NCBI RefSeq assembly: GCF_000735605.1
Contig: NZ_JPKG01000034.1
Location: 124,001-188,000, forward strand
Source of the DNA: Allobosea sp. LC85
Lineage (GTDB): Bacteria > Pseudomonadota > Alphaproteobacteria > Rhizobiales > Beijerinckiaceae
DNA length: 64,000 nucleotides
Direction: 5' to 3'
Part shown: positions 27,267-34,708 of the stretch, in pieces
How the letters are laid out: each line of letters opens with the position of its first letter
Position numbering within the stretch: the stretch's first letter is position 1
Program-made: the position numbers and the translations under genes
The notes under the pieces: model-generated
Database searches by the model: none
Told to the model about the DNA's origin: nothing
What the model saw: the letters and a program-made list of their open reading frames with translations, nothing else

Positions 27267-27680
27267 TCAGGCTCCGCGGTCCGGCGACGCACGCACCAGC
27301 GTGATCAGATCGGGGATGGTGAGGTTTGGCAGCGCCTCCATCTCGTCGAGCGCAAACCAGCGTATCTCGACGTGCTCGTCGCAGAGATTGACCGCCTCCC
27401 CGCCCTCCCAGGAATGCACGACGTAGATGTGGTGCAGCGCCTCGCCGTTTCGCTCCGGGAAGCGCTCCGGCTCCGACAGCACCAGTTGATAGCGCGTCGG
27501 GACAAGGCCGACTTCCTCACGGCATTCGCGCAGAAGTGCCTCCCGGAGGCTTTCACCCGCCTCGACCCGGCCACCAATCGCGTCCCAGTGATCGGCCCAT
27601 GCGCGCTTCCAGGATGCCCTCAGGCCGAGCAGAACCTTGTTTTCCGGGCTGACGAACAGAGCGCTGACCGTCTCGAGCAT
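27267..27680 (-). CDS. NUDIX hydrolase
   Basis: The protein has 137 residues from MLETVSALFV, chosen because GGAGG precedes it; ATG at 27692 is an alternative. The NUDIX box is complete: GRVEAGESLREALLRECREEVGL fits G-x5-E-x7-REUxEExGU. The protein is expected to hydrolyse a nucleoside-diphosphate-linked substrate, which the sequence does not identify. It follows a decayed FAD-oxidase gene by a few bases, and the three genes der, oxidase and NUDIX probably formed one transcript. Confidence 0.85.
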   Translation of the reverse strand: MLETVSALFVSPENKVLLGLRASWKRAWADHWDAIGGRVEAGESLREALLRECREEVGLVPTRYQLVLSEPERFPERNGEALHHIYVVHSWEGGEAVNLCDEHVEIRWFALDEMEALPNLTIPDLITLVRASPDRGA

Positions 27681-27697
27681 CTGCCCCTCCATTGGGC

Positions 27698-27941
27698 CTA
27701 CTCCGCTCGCAGCCAGCGGAGCAATCCGGCATCGCCTCCGCTCTCCAGAGCCGTCGCGACATGTCGACCGACCGCCGCGCCAAACTTGTAGCCGTGCCCC
27801 GAACATGCCGAGAGCGCGAGGCGGCCAAGGGGTTGGGGATCACCGGCGCCTGCTCGAGCAGCGTCACCTCATGGCCACGCCCGCTGAGGGCCCAGGCGGC
27901 ACAAGGTCGCCAATGCCCGCGCCGACGACGGTGATTTTCAC
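27698..27941 (-). pseudogene. Remnant of FAD-dependent oxidoreductase (DAO/sarcosine-oxidase type)
   Basis: Only the two ends of the gene survive. The 5' end encodes VKITVVGAGIG, the FAD-binding beta-alpha-beta start, then a frameshift, then CAAWALSGRGHEVTLLEQ and PVIPNPLAASRS. The 3' end, in another frame, encodes LSACSGHGYKFGAAVGRHV and ends at a TAG. An intact family member has ~370 residues; roughly 300 codons are missing between the ends. The GTG start still overlaps the der stop (GTGA), showing the old operon position. Confidence 0.85.
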
Positions 27942-29329
27942 TTGCGCTTGTTTCGATCGTAGGGATTGTCGCCGCCGCGCGTGTGCAATCGGATCGGCGT
28001 ACCCGGCAGCTCGAACGCCTCGCGCAGATTGTTGACGAGATAGCGCGTATAGGACACCGGCAAATGGTCGAGCTGGTTGCCGAACAGCGCGAAGGTCGGC
28101 GGGCGCGCCTTCGCCTGCGTCATGTAGCGGATCTTGATGCGGCGCCCGGCAACCGCCGGAGGCGGGTGAGCCGAGAGCACGCCTTCGAGCCAGCGGTTGA
28201 TCCGCGCCGTGGAGACGCGGCGATTCCAGACGTCATAACTGGCGAAGACAGCCTGCATCAGCCGGTCGATGCCCTCGCCCGCCAGACCCGACAGCGGAAC
28301 GATCTGCACGCCGCGCACCTGTGCCAGCAAATGGTTCGCCTTCTCCTTGAGCTCGGCGAGCAGGCCCTGCTTGTCGGCGACGAGATCCCATTTGTTCAGG
28401 CCGATGACGACCGACCGGCCCTCCCTCTCGGTCAGGTCGACCAGCGTCAGGTCCTGCTTCTCGAACGGAATGGTCGAATCGAGCAGGACGACGACGACTT
28501 CGGCGAAGCGAATGGCCCGAAGCGCATCGGCAACCGACAGCTTCTCGAGCTTCTCCTCGATGCGGGCGCGCTTGCGCATGCCCGCCGTGTCGAAGAGCTT
28601 GACCGGACGGCTGCGCCACTCCCAGTCAACCGAGATGGTGTCTCGGGTGATTCCGGCCTCCGGACCCGTCAGCAGACGGTCCTCGCCAATCATGCGGTTG
28701 ACCAGGGTGGACTTGCCGGCATTGGGGCGGCCGATGATGGTGACGCGCAGCGGCTTGTTGGGGTCGCTCTCTTCGTCGAAATCGGCAGCCGGGGCTTCGG
28801 CCCAGGCCTGATCGTCTTCGTCTTCGTCGGGCTCGTCGGCAATGAAGGGCACGAGCGCTTCGAGCAGATCCGCGGTGCCTTCGCCGTGTTCGGCCGAGAA
28901 CGGCACGGGGTCGCCCAGGCCGAGCGCATAGGCTTCAAAAGTGCCGTCCTTGCCCTTGTTCCCTTCCGCCTTGTTGGCGAGCAGGATCACGGGCTTTCCA
29001 GAACGGCGTACCAGGTCCGCGAAGGGCTGGTCCATCGGCGTCAGGCCGAGCCGGGCATCGATCATGAAGAGGATCACGTCGGCCTGCGCGATCGCGGTCT
29101 CGGTCTGAGCGCGCATGCGGCCCGCGAGCGAGTCCTTGTCGGCCTCCTCGAGTCCGGCGGTATCGATGATGCGGAAGCGCAAATGGCCGAGCGAGGCATC
29201 ACCTTCGCGCCGGTCGCGGGTCACGCCCGGCCGGTCATCGACCAGAGCGAGCTTCTTGCCCACGAGCCGGTTGAAGAGCGTCGATTTGCCGACATTCGGC
29301 CGGCCGATGATGGCGACGGTCGCGGTCAT
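27938..29329 (-). CDS. der: Ribosome-assembly GTPase Der
   Basis: The protein has 463 residues from MTATVAIIGRPNVGKST. Two tandem GTPase domains, each with a G1 loop (GRPNVGKSTLFNRL; GRPNAGKSTLVNRM), are joined by an acidic linker (DEPDEDEDDQAWAEA), and a C-terminal KH-like domain (IKIRYMTQAKARPPTFALFGN) follows. NKAE and NKWD are the G4 motifs. Der acts in 50S subunit maturation. It is preceded in the transcript by the TPR membrane protein gene, as in the E. coli yfgM-bamB-der region. Confidence 0.95.
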   Translation of the reverse strand: MTATVAIIGRPNVGKSTLFNRLVGKKLALVDDRPGVTRDRREGDASLGHLRFRIIDTAGLEEADKDSLAGRMRAQTETAIAQADVILFMIDARLGLTPMDQPFADLVRRSGKPVILLANKAEGNKGKDGTFEAYALGLGDPVPFSAEHGEGTADLLEALVPFIADEPDEDEDDQAWAEAPAADFDEESDPNKPLRVTIIGRPNAGKSTLVNRMIGEDRLLTGPEAGITRDTISVDWEWRSRPVKLFDTAGMRKRARIEEKLEKLSVADALRAIRFAEVVVVLLDSTIPFEKQDLTLVDLTEREGRSVVIGLNKWDLVADKQGLLAELKEKANHLLAQVRGVQIVPLSGLAGEGIDRLMQAVFASYDVWNRRVSTARINRWLEGVLSAHPPPAVAGRRIKIRYMTQAKARPPTFALFGNQLDHLPVSYTRYLVNNLREAFELPGTPIRLHTRGGDNPYDRNKRK

Positions 29330-29374
29330 GGTGTTCAAATTCGTCCTGTTACGCGCCGGGATCAGCACGTCGGG

Positions 29375-30037
29375 TCAATTCTTGGTCTCGACGGCGCCGC
29401 CGCGCACCAGAGCGAGATAGAGATCGGTACGCTGGCGCAGCACCTGCGGCGATTGCGGGTCGGTCACGATTGCGTCGAACCAGCGGCCGGCATCCTCGAA
29501 CAGATTGGCCTTGAGAGCGGCAATGCCGAGAAACTCACGGGCCGAATGGCGCCACACGCCCTGCGGAGTGGCCAGTGGCTCAAGCGCGGTGCGAATCTCG
29601 GCATAAGGTGCGAGATCGACGCGCAACATGCCGGCGCGAAGCCGGGCAAGGTCGCGGTAGAGCTGATCGAGAGCGCCGTCATTCGCCAGCGCGTCGAAAG
29701 CCGTCGCGCCCGCGGCAGGGTCGCGCTTGCCGGTTTCGGCAGCCAGACGGAACCGCGCGATCTGGCGGTATCCCGCCGGCGCGTTGGCCGAAAGCTCGAG
29801 GAGGATCGATTCCGCTTCGGCGCCGCGGTTGTCGCGTGAAGCTCTCAGTGCCTCTTCCAGCCGTGCACCCACGGCCTGCGAAGCCTGCTGCTCGCGATAC
29901 AGCCAGACCTGCCAGGCAGCGACGGCCACGACAGCAGCCACGGCCAAGCCGATGAGCAGGTTGCCATATTTCTTCCAGAGCGCCGCCGCTTTGTCGCGCC
30001 GGACCTCCTCGTCGATCTCACGAAAAATATCGGCCAT
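29375..30037 (-). CDS. TPR-fold inner-membrane protein (YfgM-like)
   Basis: The protein has 220 residues. The cytosolic N-terminus MADIFREIDEEVRRDKAAALWKKYG precedes one membrane helix (~26-46, LLIGLAVAAVVAVAAWQVWLY), and a periplasmic helical-repeat domain covers the rest. The pattern matches the tetratricopeptide-like family of E. coli YfgM, which contacts SecYEG and periplasmic chaperones. The position just upstream of der supports this. No catalytic residues are expected. Confidence 0.8.
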   Translation of the reverse strand: MADIFREIDEEVRRDKAAALWKKYGNLLIGLAVAAVVAVAAWQVWLYREQQASQAVGARLEEALRASRDNRGAEAESILLELSANAPAGYRQIARFRLAAETGKRDPAAGATAFDALANDGALDQLYRDLARLRAGMLRVDLAPYAEIRTALEPLATPQGVWRHSAREFLGIAALKANLFEDAGRWFDAIVTDPQSPQVLRQRTDLYLALVRGGAVETKN

Positions 30038-30099
30038 AGGGTGTCACAATCCTCTTCACCCTGCCGGGTAGCATTTTCGCTGGCCGATTGCGAGCCGGA

Positions 30100-31206
30100 T
30101 CAAGCGACGAGTAGACTGGAGGACTCAGCCCTGAACAGCAAACTGCCGTCGCCATAGGAATAGAACCGGTAATTCTCCGCGATCGCATGGGCATAGGCCC
30201 GTTTCATGACGTCGAGCCCGCAGAAGGCCGAGACCAGCATGAACAGTGTCGAGCGTGGCAGGTGGAAGTTCGTCATCAGGATATCGACGGCCCGGAAGCG
30301 ATAGCCTGGCGTGATGAAGATGGCCGTATCACCGGAGAACGGCGCGACGACGCCGTTCTCGCCAGTGGCGCTCTCAAGCAGCCGCAGGGCCGTGGTGCCA
30401 ACGGCGACGACGCGGCCTCCCCTTGCCTTGACCTGATTGAGCGCTGCTGCGGTCTCGCCGCTCAGGCTACCCCATTCGGCATGCATGCGGTGCTCACGCG
30501 TATCCTCGGCCTTGACCGGGAGGAACGTGCCCGCGCCGACATGAAGCGTCACGAAATGGCAGGAAACGCCGCGCGCCTCGAGGGCGGCAAACAGTTCAGG
30601 CGTGAAGTGGAGGCCAGCGGTCGGGGCGGCCACGGCTCCATCTGCGCGGGCGTGGACCGTCTGGTAGTCGTGGGCATCAGCCTGATCGGTCGGTCGCTTG
30701 CCGGCGATATAGGGCGGGAGCGGAAGTTCACCCAGCCGCGCGATCGCTTCATCGAGGATCGGACCGGACCAGGCGAAGCGCAATTCGACCTCGCCGCCTT
30801 CGCTCTTTCCGACGATTTCGGCATGCAGCGCGCCGAGTTCGCACGCATTCGATGCTGCGTCCGAGCCGAACACGACCGTCTCGCCGAGGGCCAGTTTCTT
30901 GGCCGGCCGGGCGAAAGCGAGCCAGCGGTCGGATGCCTCGCGCTTGTGCAGCATGATCTCGACGCGAGCCGAGGCTTCTCCCCTGACGCGTCGGCCATAG
31001 AGCCGGGACGGGATCACGCGCGTATCGTTGAGGACGAGCGCGTCGCCGGGCTGAAGCAGGCTGGCGAGGTCGCGAACGCCGCGATCCTCGAATGGTTCGG
31101 CTGCATCTGGCCGCACCACGAGCATCCGCGCTGCATCACGCGGGCTGACGGGCCTCAGCGCGATGCGCTCTTCCGGCAGGTCGAAGTCGAAGAGTTCGAC
31201 ATCCAC
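30100..31206 (-). CDS. queA: S-adenosylmethionine:tRNA ribosyltransferase-isomerase
   Basis: The protein has 368 residues with a GTG start (VDVELFDFDLPEERIALRP). It transfers the ribosyl group of SAM to preQ1-modified tRNA to give epoxyqueuosine. Family motifs are LVLNDTRVIPSRLYGRR, TAGLHFTPELFAAL, THLHVGAGTF-like VTLHVGAGTFLPV, EWG and the C-terminal TNFHLPRSTLFMLVSAFCG. The usual partner tgt is not adjacent in this window. Upstream are two cyclophilins in the same direction. Confidence 0.95.
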   Translation of the reverse strand: MDVELFDFDLPEERIALRPVSPRDAARMLVVRPDAAEPFEDRGVRDLASLLQPGDALVLNDTRVIPSRLYGRRVRGEASARVEIMLHKREASDRWLAFARPAKKLALGETVVFGSDAASNACELGALHAEIVGKSEGGEVELRFAWSGPILDEAIARLGELPLPPYIAGKRPTDQADAHDYQTVHARADGAVAAPTAGLHFTPELFAALEARGVSCHFVTLHVGAGTFLPVKAEDTREHRMHAEWGSLSGETAAALNQVKARGGRVVAVGTTALRLLESATGENGVVAPFSGDTAIFITPGYRFRAVDILMTNFHLPRSTLFMLVSAFCGLDVMKRAYAHAIAENYRFYSYGDGSLLFRAESSSLLVA

Positions 31207-31242
31207 GATCGGATCCGCCTCACTGAACTGCGATCAAAAACA

Positions 31243-31329
31243 AGATGAGCCCCCACCCGTTGGGACGCGCCTGCGGCGCTGCCGGGATGAGGGCTCATCT
31301 GAACTCAAGCCCCGTGGGAGCGGGGCTTG
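31243..31329 (-). terminator. Hairpins between the cyclophilin gene and queA
   Basis: Two inverted repeats fill this 131-base gap: AGATGAGCCC/GGGCTCATCT (arms at 31243-31252 and 31291-31300) and CAAGCCCCG/CGGGGCTTG with a 6-base loop (31306-31329). The second lies eight bases after the cyclophilin stop on the minus strand and could terminate it, although the following T-tract is weak. Confidence 0.5.
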
Positions 31330-31337
31330 TGGCGATA

Positions 31338-31808
31338 TCAGGCCGCGTCAGCCATCACCTTCATCGAGACGATGGAGTCCGGGTCACGCACCGGCTCGCC
31401 GCGCTTGATGTTGTCGACATTCTCCATGCCTTCAACAACCTGGCCCCAGACAGTGTACTGCTTGTCGAGGAAACGGGCGTCGTCGAAAACGATGAAGAAC
31501 TGGCTGTTGGCCGAGTTCGGGTTCTGCGAACGGGCCATCGAGCAGATGCCCCGAACATGCGGCTCGGCGTTGAACTCGGCCTTCAGGTCAGGCAGGTCGG
31601 AGCCGCCGGTGCCGGTGCCATGCGGGCAGCCGACCTGGGCCATGAAGCCGTCGATGACACGGTGGAAGACGATGCCGTCATAGAAGCCCTGGCGTGCCAG
31701 GGTCTTCAGGCGCTCGACATGGCCGGGAGCCAGGTCAGGGCGCAGCTTGATGACAACACGGCCCTTGGTGGTCTCCATGACGAGGGTGTTTTCGGGATCG
31801 AGCGACAT
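31338..31808 (-). CDS. Peptidylprolyl isomerase, cyclophilin type, cytosolic
   Basis: The protein has 156 residues without a signal peptide. Its cyclophilin core includes the catalytic Arg region FYDGIVFHRVIDGFMAQVG, CSMARSQNPNSANSQFFIVF (substrate pocket) and WGQVVEGMENVDNIK. It accelerates proline isomerisation in the cytosol. Its start shares one base with the stop of the preceding TolA-like gene (TGATG). It is similar to the exported cyclophilin encoded ~0.6 kb upstream, which suggests an old duplication. Confidence 0.93.
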   Translation of the reverse strand: MSLDPENTLVMETTKGRVVIKLRPDLAPGHVERLKTLARQGFYDGIVFHRVIDGFMAQVGCPHGTGTGGSDLPDLKAEFNAEPHVRGICSMARSQNPNSANSQFFIVFDDARFLDKQYTVWGQVVEGMENVDNIKRGEPVRDPDSIVSMKVMADAA

Positions 31809-32437
31809 CAGATTGGCCTTTCATTGGACGGCGCACGGCCGTGGAAGCGAATGGTGAAGGGTCGCCCCGCGATACTCGCTCCGAAGCGCGGCGACAACCT
31901 CACAGGTGCGCAGTCCCGGATGGCGTCGATCACGGAGGCGGTGAACCGTTCCCTCAGATCGGGATCAGTGCGGCGGGTTTCCCATGTGACACGCGGCTGG
32001 CCAAAGATGGTACCGTCGCGACGCAGACTGAAGCGGACCGTCGCCATGGCACCGTCGCTGGAACCTGTCATCGCAGGCGGGTTCCAGCAGCGGCGGAACG
32101 CCGGGCCGATCTCCGAAATGCGATCGACAGCTTCGCCTTCAAAGCTGCGGGTGATTGGCGACACTGATCCGCTCAGCCCCGAATCGACCGGGGGCGGCAG
32201 GCGCGGTATCGCGCGGCGCGGCGCGTGTTCCCCGAACGGCCCGCCGATGCCTGGCAGGTAGCGCTGCCCCGTGGGCGGCGGCAGCACAGGGTTCTGCGAA
32301 CCGGAAGGCGGCGGCAGAACCGGATTCTGCGAGCCGGAGGGCGGCGGCAGTCCGAGATCGGTCGTGTCCTGCGCCGCGCCGGCACCGACCATGACAATCT
32401 GCAAGCCGGCAACGAACACGAGCAGGACACGCGCCAT
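31808..32437 (-). CDS. Exported protein with TolA/TonB-like C-terminal domain
   Basis: The protein has 209 residues. A signal peptide (MARVLLVFVAGLQIVMVGAGAA) precedes a Pro-rich stretch made of near-identical tandem units of the type LPPPSGSQNPV (11 residues, encoded by 33-base DNA repeats at about 32270-32355). The C-terminal ~110 residues (DRISEIGPAFRRCWNPPA, ATVRFSLRRDGTIFGQPRV, CAPVRLSP) resemble the C-terminal domain of TolA/TonB-type proteins. Without a membrane anchor it should be periplasmic. It sits between two cyclophilin genes and is coupled to the downstream one. Function unknown. Confidence 0.7.
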   Translation of the reverse strand: MARVLLVFVAGLQIVMVGAGAAQDTTDLGLPPPSGSQNPVLPPPSGSQNPVLPPPTGQRYLPGIGGPFGEHAPRRAIPRLPPPVDSGLSGSVSPITRSFEGEAVDRISEIGPAFRRCWNPPAMTGSSDGAMATVRFSLRRDGTIFGQPRVTWETRRTDPDLRERFTASVIDAIRDCAPVRLSPRFGASIAGRPFTIRFHGRAPSNERPI

Positions 32438-32455
32438 GGCTGCAGCCGCTCCTTG

Positions 32456-33007
32456 CTACTTCGCGTCGGCCTGGAGACGCATGCGCACGATCTTGTCGGG
32501 GGCACTGACCTGGCCGTTATTGGCCGAGCTGCCCTTCTTGATCTTACGCGCCACATCCATGCCCGACACCACCTCGCCGAACAGCGTGTACTGCCCGGTC
32601 AGCGAGCCGCAGCCTTCGTAGCAGATGAAGAACTGCGAATTGGCGGAATCGGGCGAGGCGGAGCGTGCCATGCCGACCGAGCCGACCTTGTAAGGCGTGG
32701 GCGTGAATTCAGCCGGAAGATTCGGCAGGTCGGACTTGCCGGTGCCGGTTCCGGTCGGGTCGCCGGTCTGGGCCATGAAGCCGTCGATGACGCGATGGAA
32801 GACGATGCCGTCATAGAAGCCGCGCTTGGCCAGCGCCTTGATCTGCTCGACATGCTTGGGGGCCAGATCGGGACGAAGACGAATCGTGATGTTGCCGTCC
32901 TTGGTCTCGAGCACGACAGTATTGTTGGGATCGGAGGCTGGCGCCTGCGCCTGCGCGCAACCGAGCGACGCAGCAAGAGCGAGAATGGCGAGAGAACTGC
33001 GCAGCAT
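32456..33007 (-). CDS. Peptidylprolyl isomerase, cyclophilin type, exported
   Basis: The protein has 183 residues from MLRSSLAILALAASLGCAQAQA, a signal peptide; GGAG lies eight bases before this ATG, while the ATG nine bases earlier sits directly against it. The mature domain shows FYDGIVFHRVIDGFMAQTG, GMARSASPDSANSQFFICYE and LFGEVVSGMDVARKI. Two cysteines (CYEGC) are close together. It probably folds periplasmic or outer-membrane proteins. Together with the absence of surA near lptD, this makes a periplasmic cyclophilin of some interest. Confidence 0.9.
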   Translation of the reverse strand: MLRSSLAILALAASLGCAQAQAPASDPNNTVVLETKDGNITIRLRPDLAPKHVEQIKALAKRGFYDGIVFHRVIDGFMAQTGDPTGTGTGKSDLPNLPAEFTPTPYKVGSVGMARSASPDSANSQFFICYEGCGSLTGQYTLFGEVVSGMDVARKIKKGSSANNGQVSAPDKIVRMRLQADAK

Positions 33008-33177
33008 GTGAAGCATCTCCGTCGTTGCCGGAGGATCCGGCCGATCAACACGGGCGTCGTAACGGCATCCTTTGGCCGGAACAAGGCGTCGACCCGCTTC
33101 ATCCGGAGCATGCTGCACCGCACAAGAGCAAACCTCATTCAACTTGCAAAAAGATCAGGCTAGCGCTGCCTAAATGG

Positions 33178-33193
33178 GTGACAGCCCTGTCAC
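33178..33193. promoter_or_regulatory. Perfect 16-base palindrome, possible operator
   Basis: GTGACAGCCCTGTCAC consists of 7-base arms around CC. It lies 170 bases upstream of the exported cyclophilin gene and at the start of the candidate small RNA. It could be a dimeric regulator site or the first hairpin of the RNA. Confidence 0.4.
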
Positions 33194-33367
33194 AATCGGC
33201 TACTCATCTGGCGCTGGGCTCGCTCGGGGAAACCTTGAGCGCCGCGGACCAGGTCTCGGGAGGAACAAACGCCCGCCTAGTATATGAGTCGCACGCATCC
33301 AGATGTGCGCCGTTGCTGCGGAAAAAACAGACTCACGGGCAAGGCTTCGGCCTTGCCCTTTGTTTTT
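33180..33367 (+). ncRNA. Candidate small RNA with intrinsic terminator
   Basis: A plus-strand intrinsic terminator (33337-33367) has no plus-strand gene upstream. TTGCAA at about 33143 with CTAAAT near 33170 could be a promoter. Inside, CATCTGG (33205-33211) pairs with CCAGATG (33299-33305) to close a long structure, and GCTCGGGG-AAA-CCTTGAGC forms an internal hairpin. The predicted transcript would be ~190 bases. I do not recognise the family. The structure could also form by chance in GC-rich DNA. Confidence 0.35.
33337..33367 (+). terminator. Strong intrinsic terminator, plus strand
   Basis: The stem GGGCAAGGC/GCCTTGCCC (9 pairs) with a TTCG tetraloop is followed by TTTGTTTTT. On the minus strand the same stem is followed after ten bases by TTTTTT, so it may also end the DUF1467 transcript. 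Confidence 0.8.
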
Positions 33368-33387
33368 GGCGTTACCATCCGCGTCGA

Positions 33388-33618
33388 TCAAAGATCGTAG
33401 GCCGACCAGATATACCAGACGAACGCGAAGATGATTCCGGCCAGGATCGAGGTGATCAGCGCCTTCCTGGCGAGGTTCGGAAGCACGGGGGCGCCCGGCT
33501 CGGTGCCCTTAACGACCTCCCCGTCCTCCGCCTGGCTGCGGACCCCGAACGGCAGGGTCACGAACAGAACCGTCCACCAGATCACGAAATAAACGGCGAG
33601 ACCGCCAGCAATGGTCAT
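33388..33618 (-). CDS. DUF1467 family small membrane protein
   Basis: The protein has 76 residues and two membrane helices (GLAVYFVIWWTVLFVTLPFGV and LITSILAGIIFAFVWYIWSAY). The motif FVTLPFGVRSQ followed by G.EPGAP is characteristic of DUF1467. In many alphaproteobacteria it lies between mce and proS at the end of the nuo-birA-rnj block. Here mce is upstream with a RidA-like gene between, and proS is not present downstream. Function unknown. Confidence 0.85.
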   Translation of the reverse strand: MTIAGGLAVYFVIWWTVLFVTLPFGVRSQAEDGEVVKGTEPGAPVLPNLARKALITSILAGIIFAFVWYIWSAYDL

Positions 33619-33724
33619 GGCATGATCCTTTCTCGGGCGGAGGCGGTCATCTCATGGCAAGCCAGCGCGATTGCGGCAAGGCTCCTCGCTGCCGCAGCCC
33701 CTCACGATCCACGCGAAAGCCTAA

Positions 33725-33771
33725 GCATCGGCCCGAAAAGTGGATTGCGATTTTCGGGGCAAAGCCGATGC
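33725..33771. repeat. Palindromic extragenic element, unit B (inverted)
   Basis: Outer arms GCATCGGC/GCCGATGC enclose inner arms CCGAAAA/TTTTCGG around GTGGATTGCGA. It is the reverse complement of the unit B copies at 34709 and 34810 with few differences, and is joined to unit A by an aaacacaaa-type spacer that also occurs inverted at 34801-34809. Confidence 0.85.
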
Positions 33772-33786
33772 AAACACAAAAAGCTC

Positions 33787-33825
33787 AGATCATCGGACCG
33801 GATACGATATCCGGTCCGATGATCT
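33787..33825. repeat. Palindromic extragenic element, unit A
   Basis: Perfect 18-base arms AGATCATCGGACCGGATA and TATCCGGTCCGATGATCT flank a CGA loop. The right arm runs into the TAG stop codon of the RidA-like gene (33824-33826). Confidence 0.9.
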
Positions 33826-34201
33826 AGCCGGCCAATGCGACGCAGGAGAATGCGACACGCGCTTCCGTAGGCACGCCGAAGCGCGCGGTGTGGCGAGCCG
33901 GCAGGCCGCCGGGGAAATGCTTCACATATTCAGCATTGCAGGCGGCGTAGTCGGACGGGTCGGTGATCAGCATCGTCATCTGCACGACGCGGTCGAGACC
34001 ACTGCCGGCCTCGGCCAGAATCTCGCTGATCCGCCCCAGCGCATTGCGGACCTCATCGGCCGGAGTCTCACCGCGGTGGATGCCGTTCGCAGGGTCATGC
34101 GGAGCCGAATGTCCGGAGACAAAGATCAGCCCTGCGGCCCGGGTCGCCGCGCTGAAGGGGCGCGGCGAGCCCGCCTCGGGCTCCCCGAAGAAGTCGATCA
34201 T
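33824..34201 (-). CDS. RidA (YjgF/YER057c/UK114) family protein
   Basis: The protein has 125 residues from MIDFFGEPEAGSPRPFSAA, chosen for GGGAG eight bases upstream; an earlier ATG would overlap mce. RidA-type features are FSAATRAAGLIFVSGH, the helix DEVRNALGRISEILAEAGSGLDRVVQMTMLITDPSDY, and GGLPARHTARFGVP, where the usual Arg of the imine-hydrolysing RidA subgroup may be present (PARHTARF). It may act on reactive enamines or imines. Its stop codon lies within palindrome unit A. Confidence 0.82.
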   Translation of the reverse strand: MIDFFGEPEAGSPRPFSAATRAAGLIFVSGHSAPHDPANGIHRGETPADEVRNALGRISEILAEAGSGLDRVVQMTMLITDPSDYAACNAEYVKHFPGGLPARHTARFGVPTEARVAFSCVALAG

Positions 34202-34235
34202 CAGTCGTCTCCCGAACGTTTCGCGCCGCTGGATC

Positions 34236-34640
34236 TCAGGCCTGTTCCAGTTCGACGAGCGTGCCACAGAAATCCTTGGGGTGCAGGAACAGGACCGGCT
34301 TGCCGTGGGCGCCGATGCGTGGCTCGCCGGAGCCGAGCACGCGCGCGCCCGTTGCCTTCAGCCGGTCACGCGCCGCCAGGATGTCGTCGACCTCGTAGCA
34401 GATGTGATGAATGCCGCCATCGGCATTCCGCTCGAGAAATTTCGCGACGGGGGAATCCGCCCCGAGGGGCTCGAGCAACTCGATCTTGGTGTTGGGCAGC
34501 TCGACGAAGACGACGGTGACGCCGTGCTCAGGCTGCGGCAGCGGCTGGGAGACGCGTGCACCGAGCGTATCGCGATAGAGCGCGCTTGAAGCCGCGAGGT
34601 CCTTCACGGCGATGGCGACATGGTTGAGGCGACCGATCAT
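34236..34640 (-). CDS. mce: Methylmalonyl-CoA epimerase
   Basis: The protein has 134 residues of the vicinal-oxygen-chelate fold. It interconverts the methylmalonyl-CoA epimers in propionyl-CoA breakdown. The metal ligands are H7 (RLNHVAIAV), the HH pair at 78-79 (GGIHHICYEV) and E130 (FCGTLVELEQ). FLHPKDFCGTLVE is diagnostic. GGGAG precedes the ATG. It follows rnj after a 215-base gap filled by palindromic elements. Confidence 0.93.
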   Translation of the reverse strand: MIGRLNHVAIAVKDLAASSALYRDTLGARVSQPLPQPEHGVTVVFVELPNTKIELLEPLGADSPVAKFLERNADGGIHHICYEVDDILAARDRLKATGARVLGSGEPRIGAHGKPVLFLHPKDFCGTLVELEQA

Positions 34641-34708
34641 TCAGAGCTCCCTTGCATCCGGCGAGAACACCGCCGTCCGTACTGCCGGTGATCTAGGCTT
34701 CTATGTCA

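Larger units (their letters stand above)
33008..33387. other. 380-base intergenic region with palindrome, structured segment and terminator
   Basis: No coding gene is visible. Going left to right, the region holds the presumed minus-strand promoter of the exported cyclophilin, a perfect palindrome at 33178-33193, a structured plus-strand segment to about 33367, and the end of the DUF1467 gene at 33388. Confidence 0.6.
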
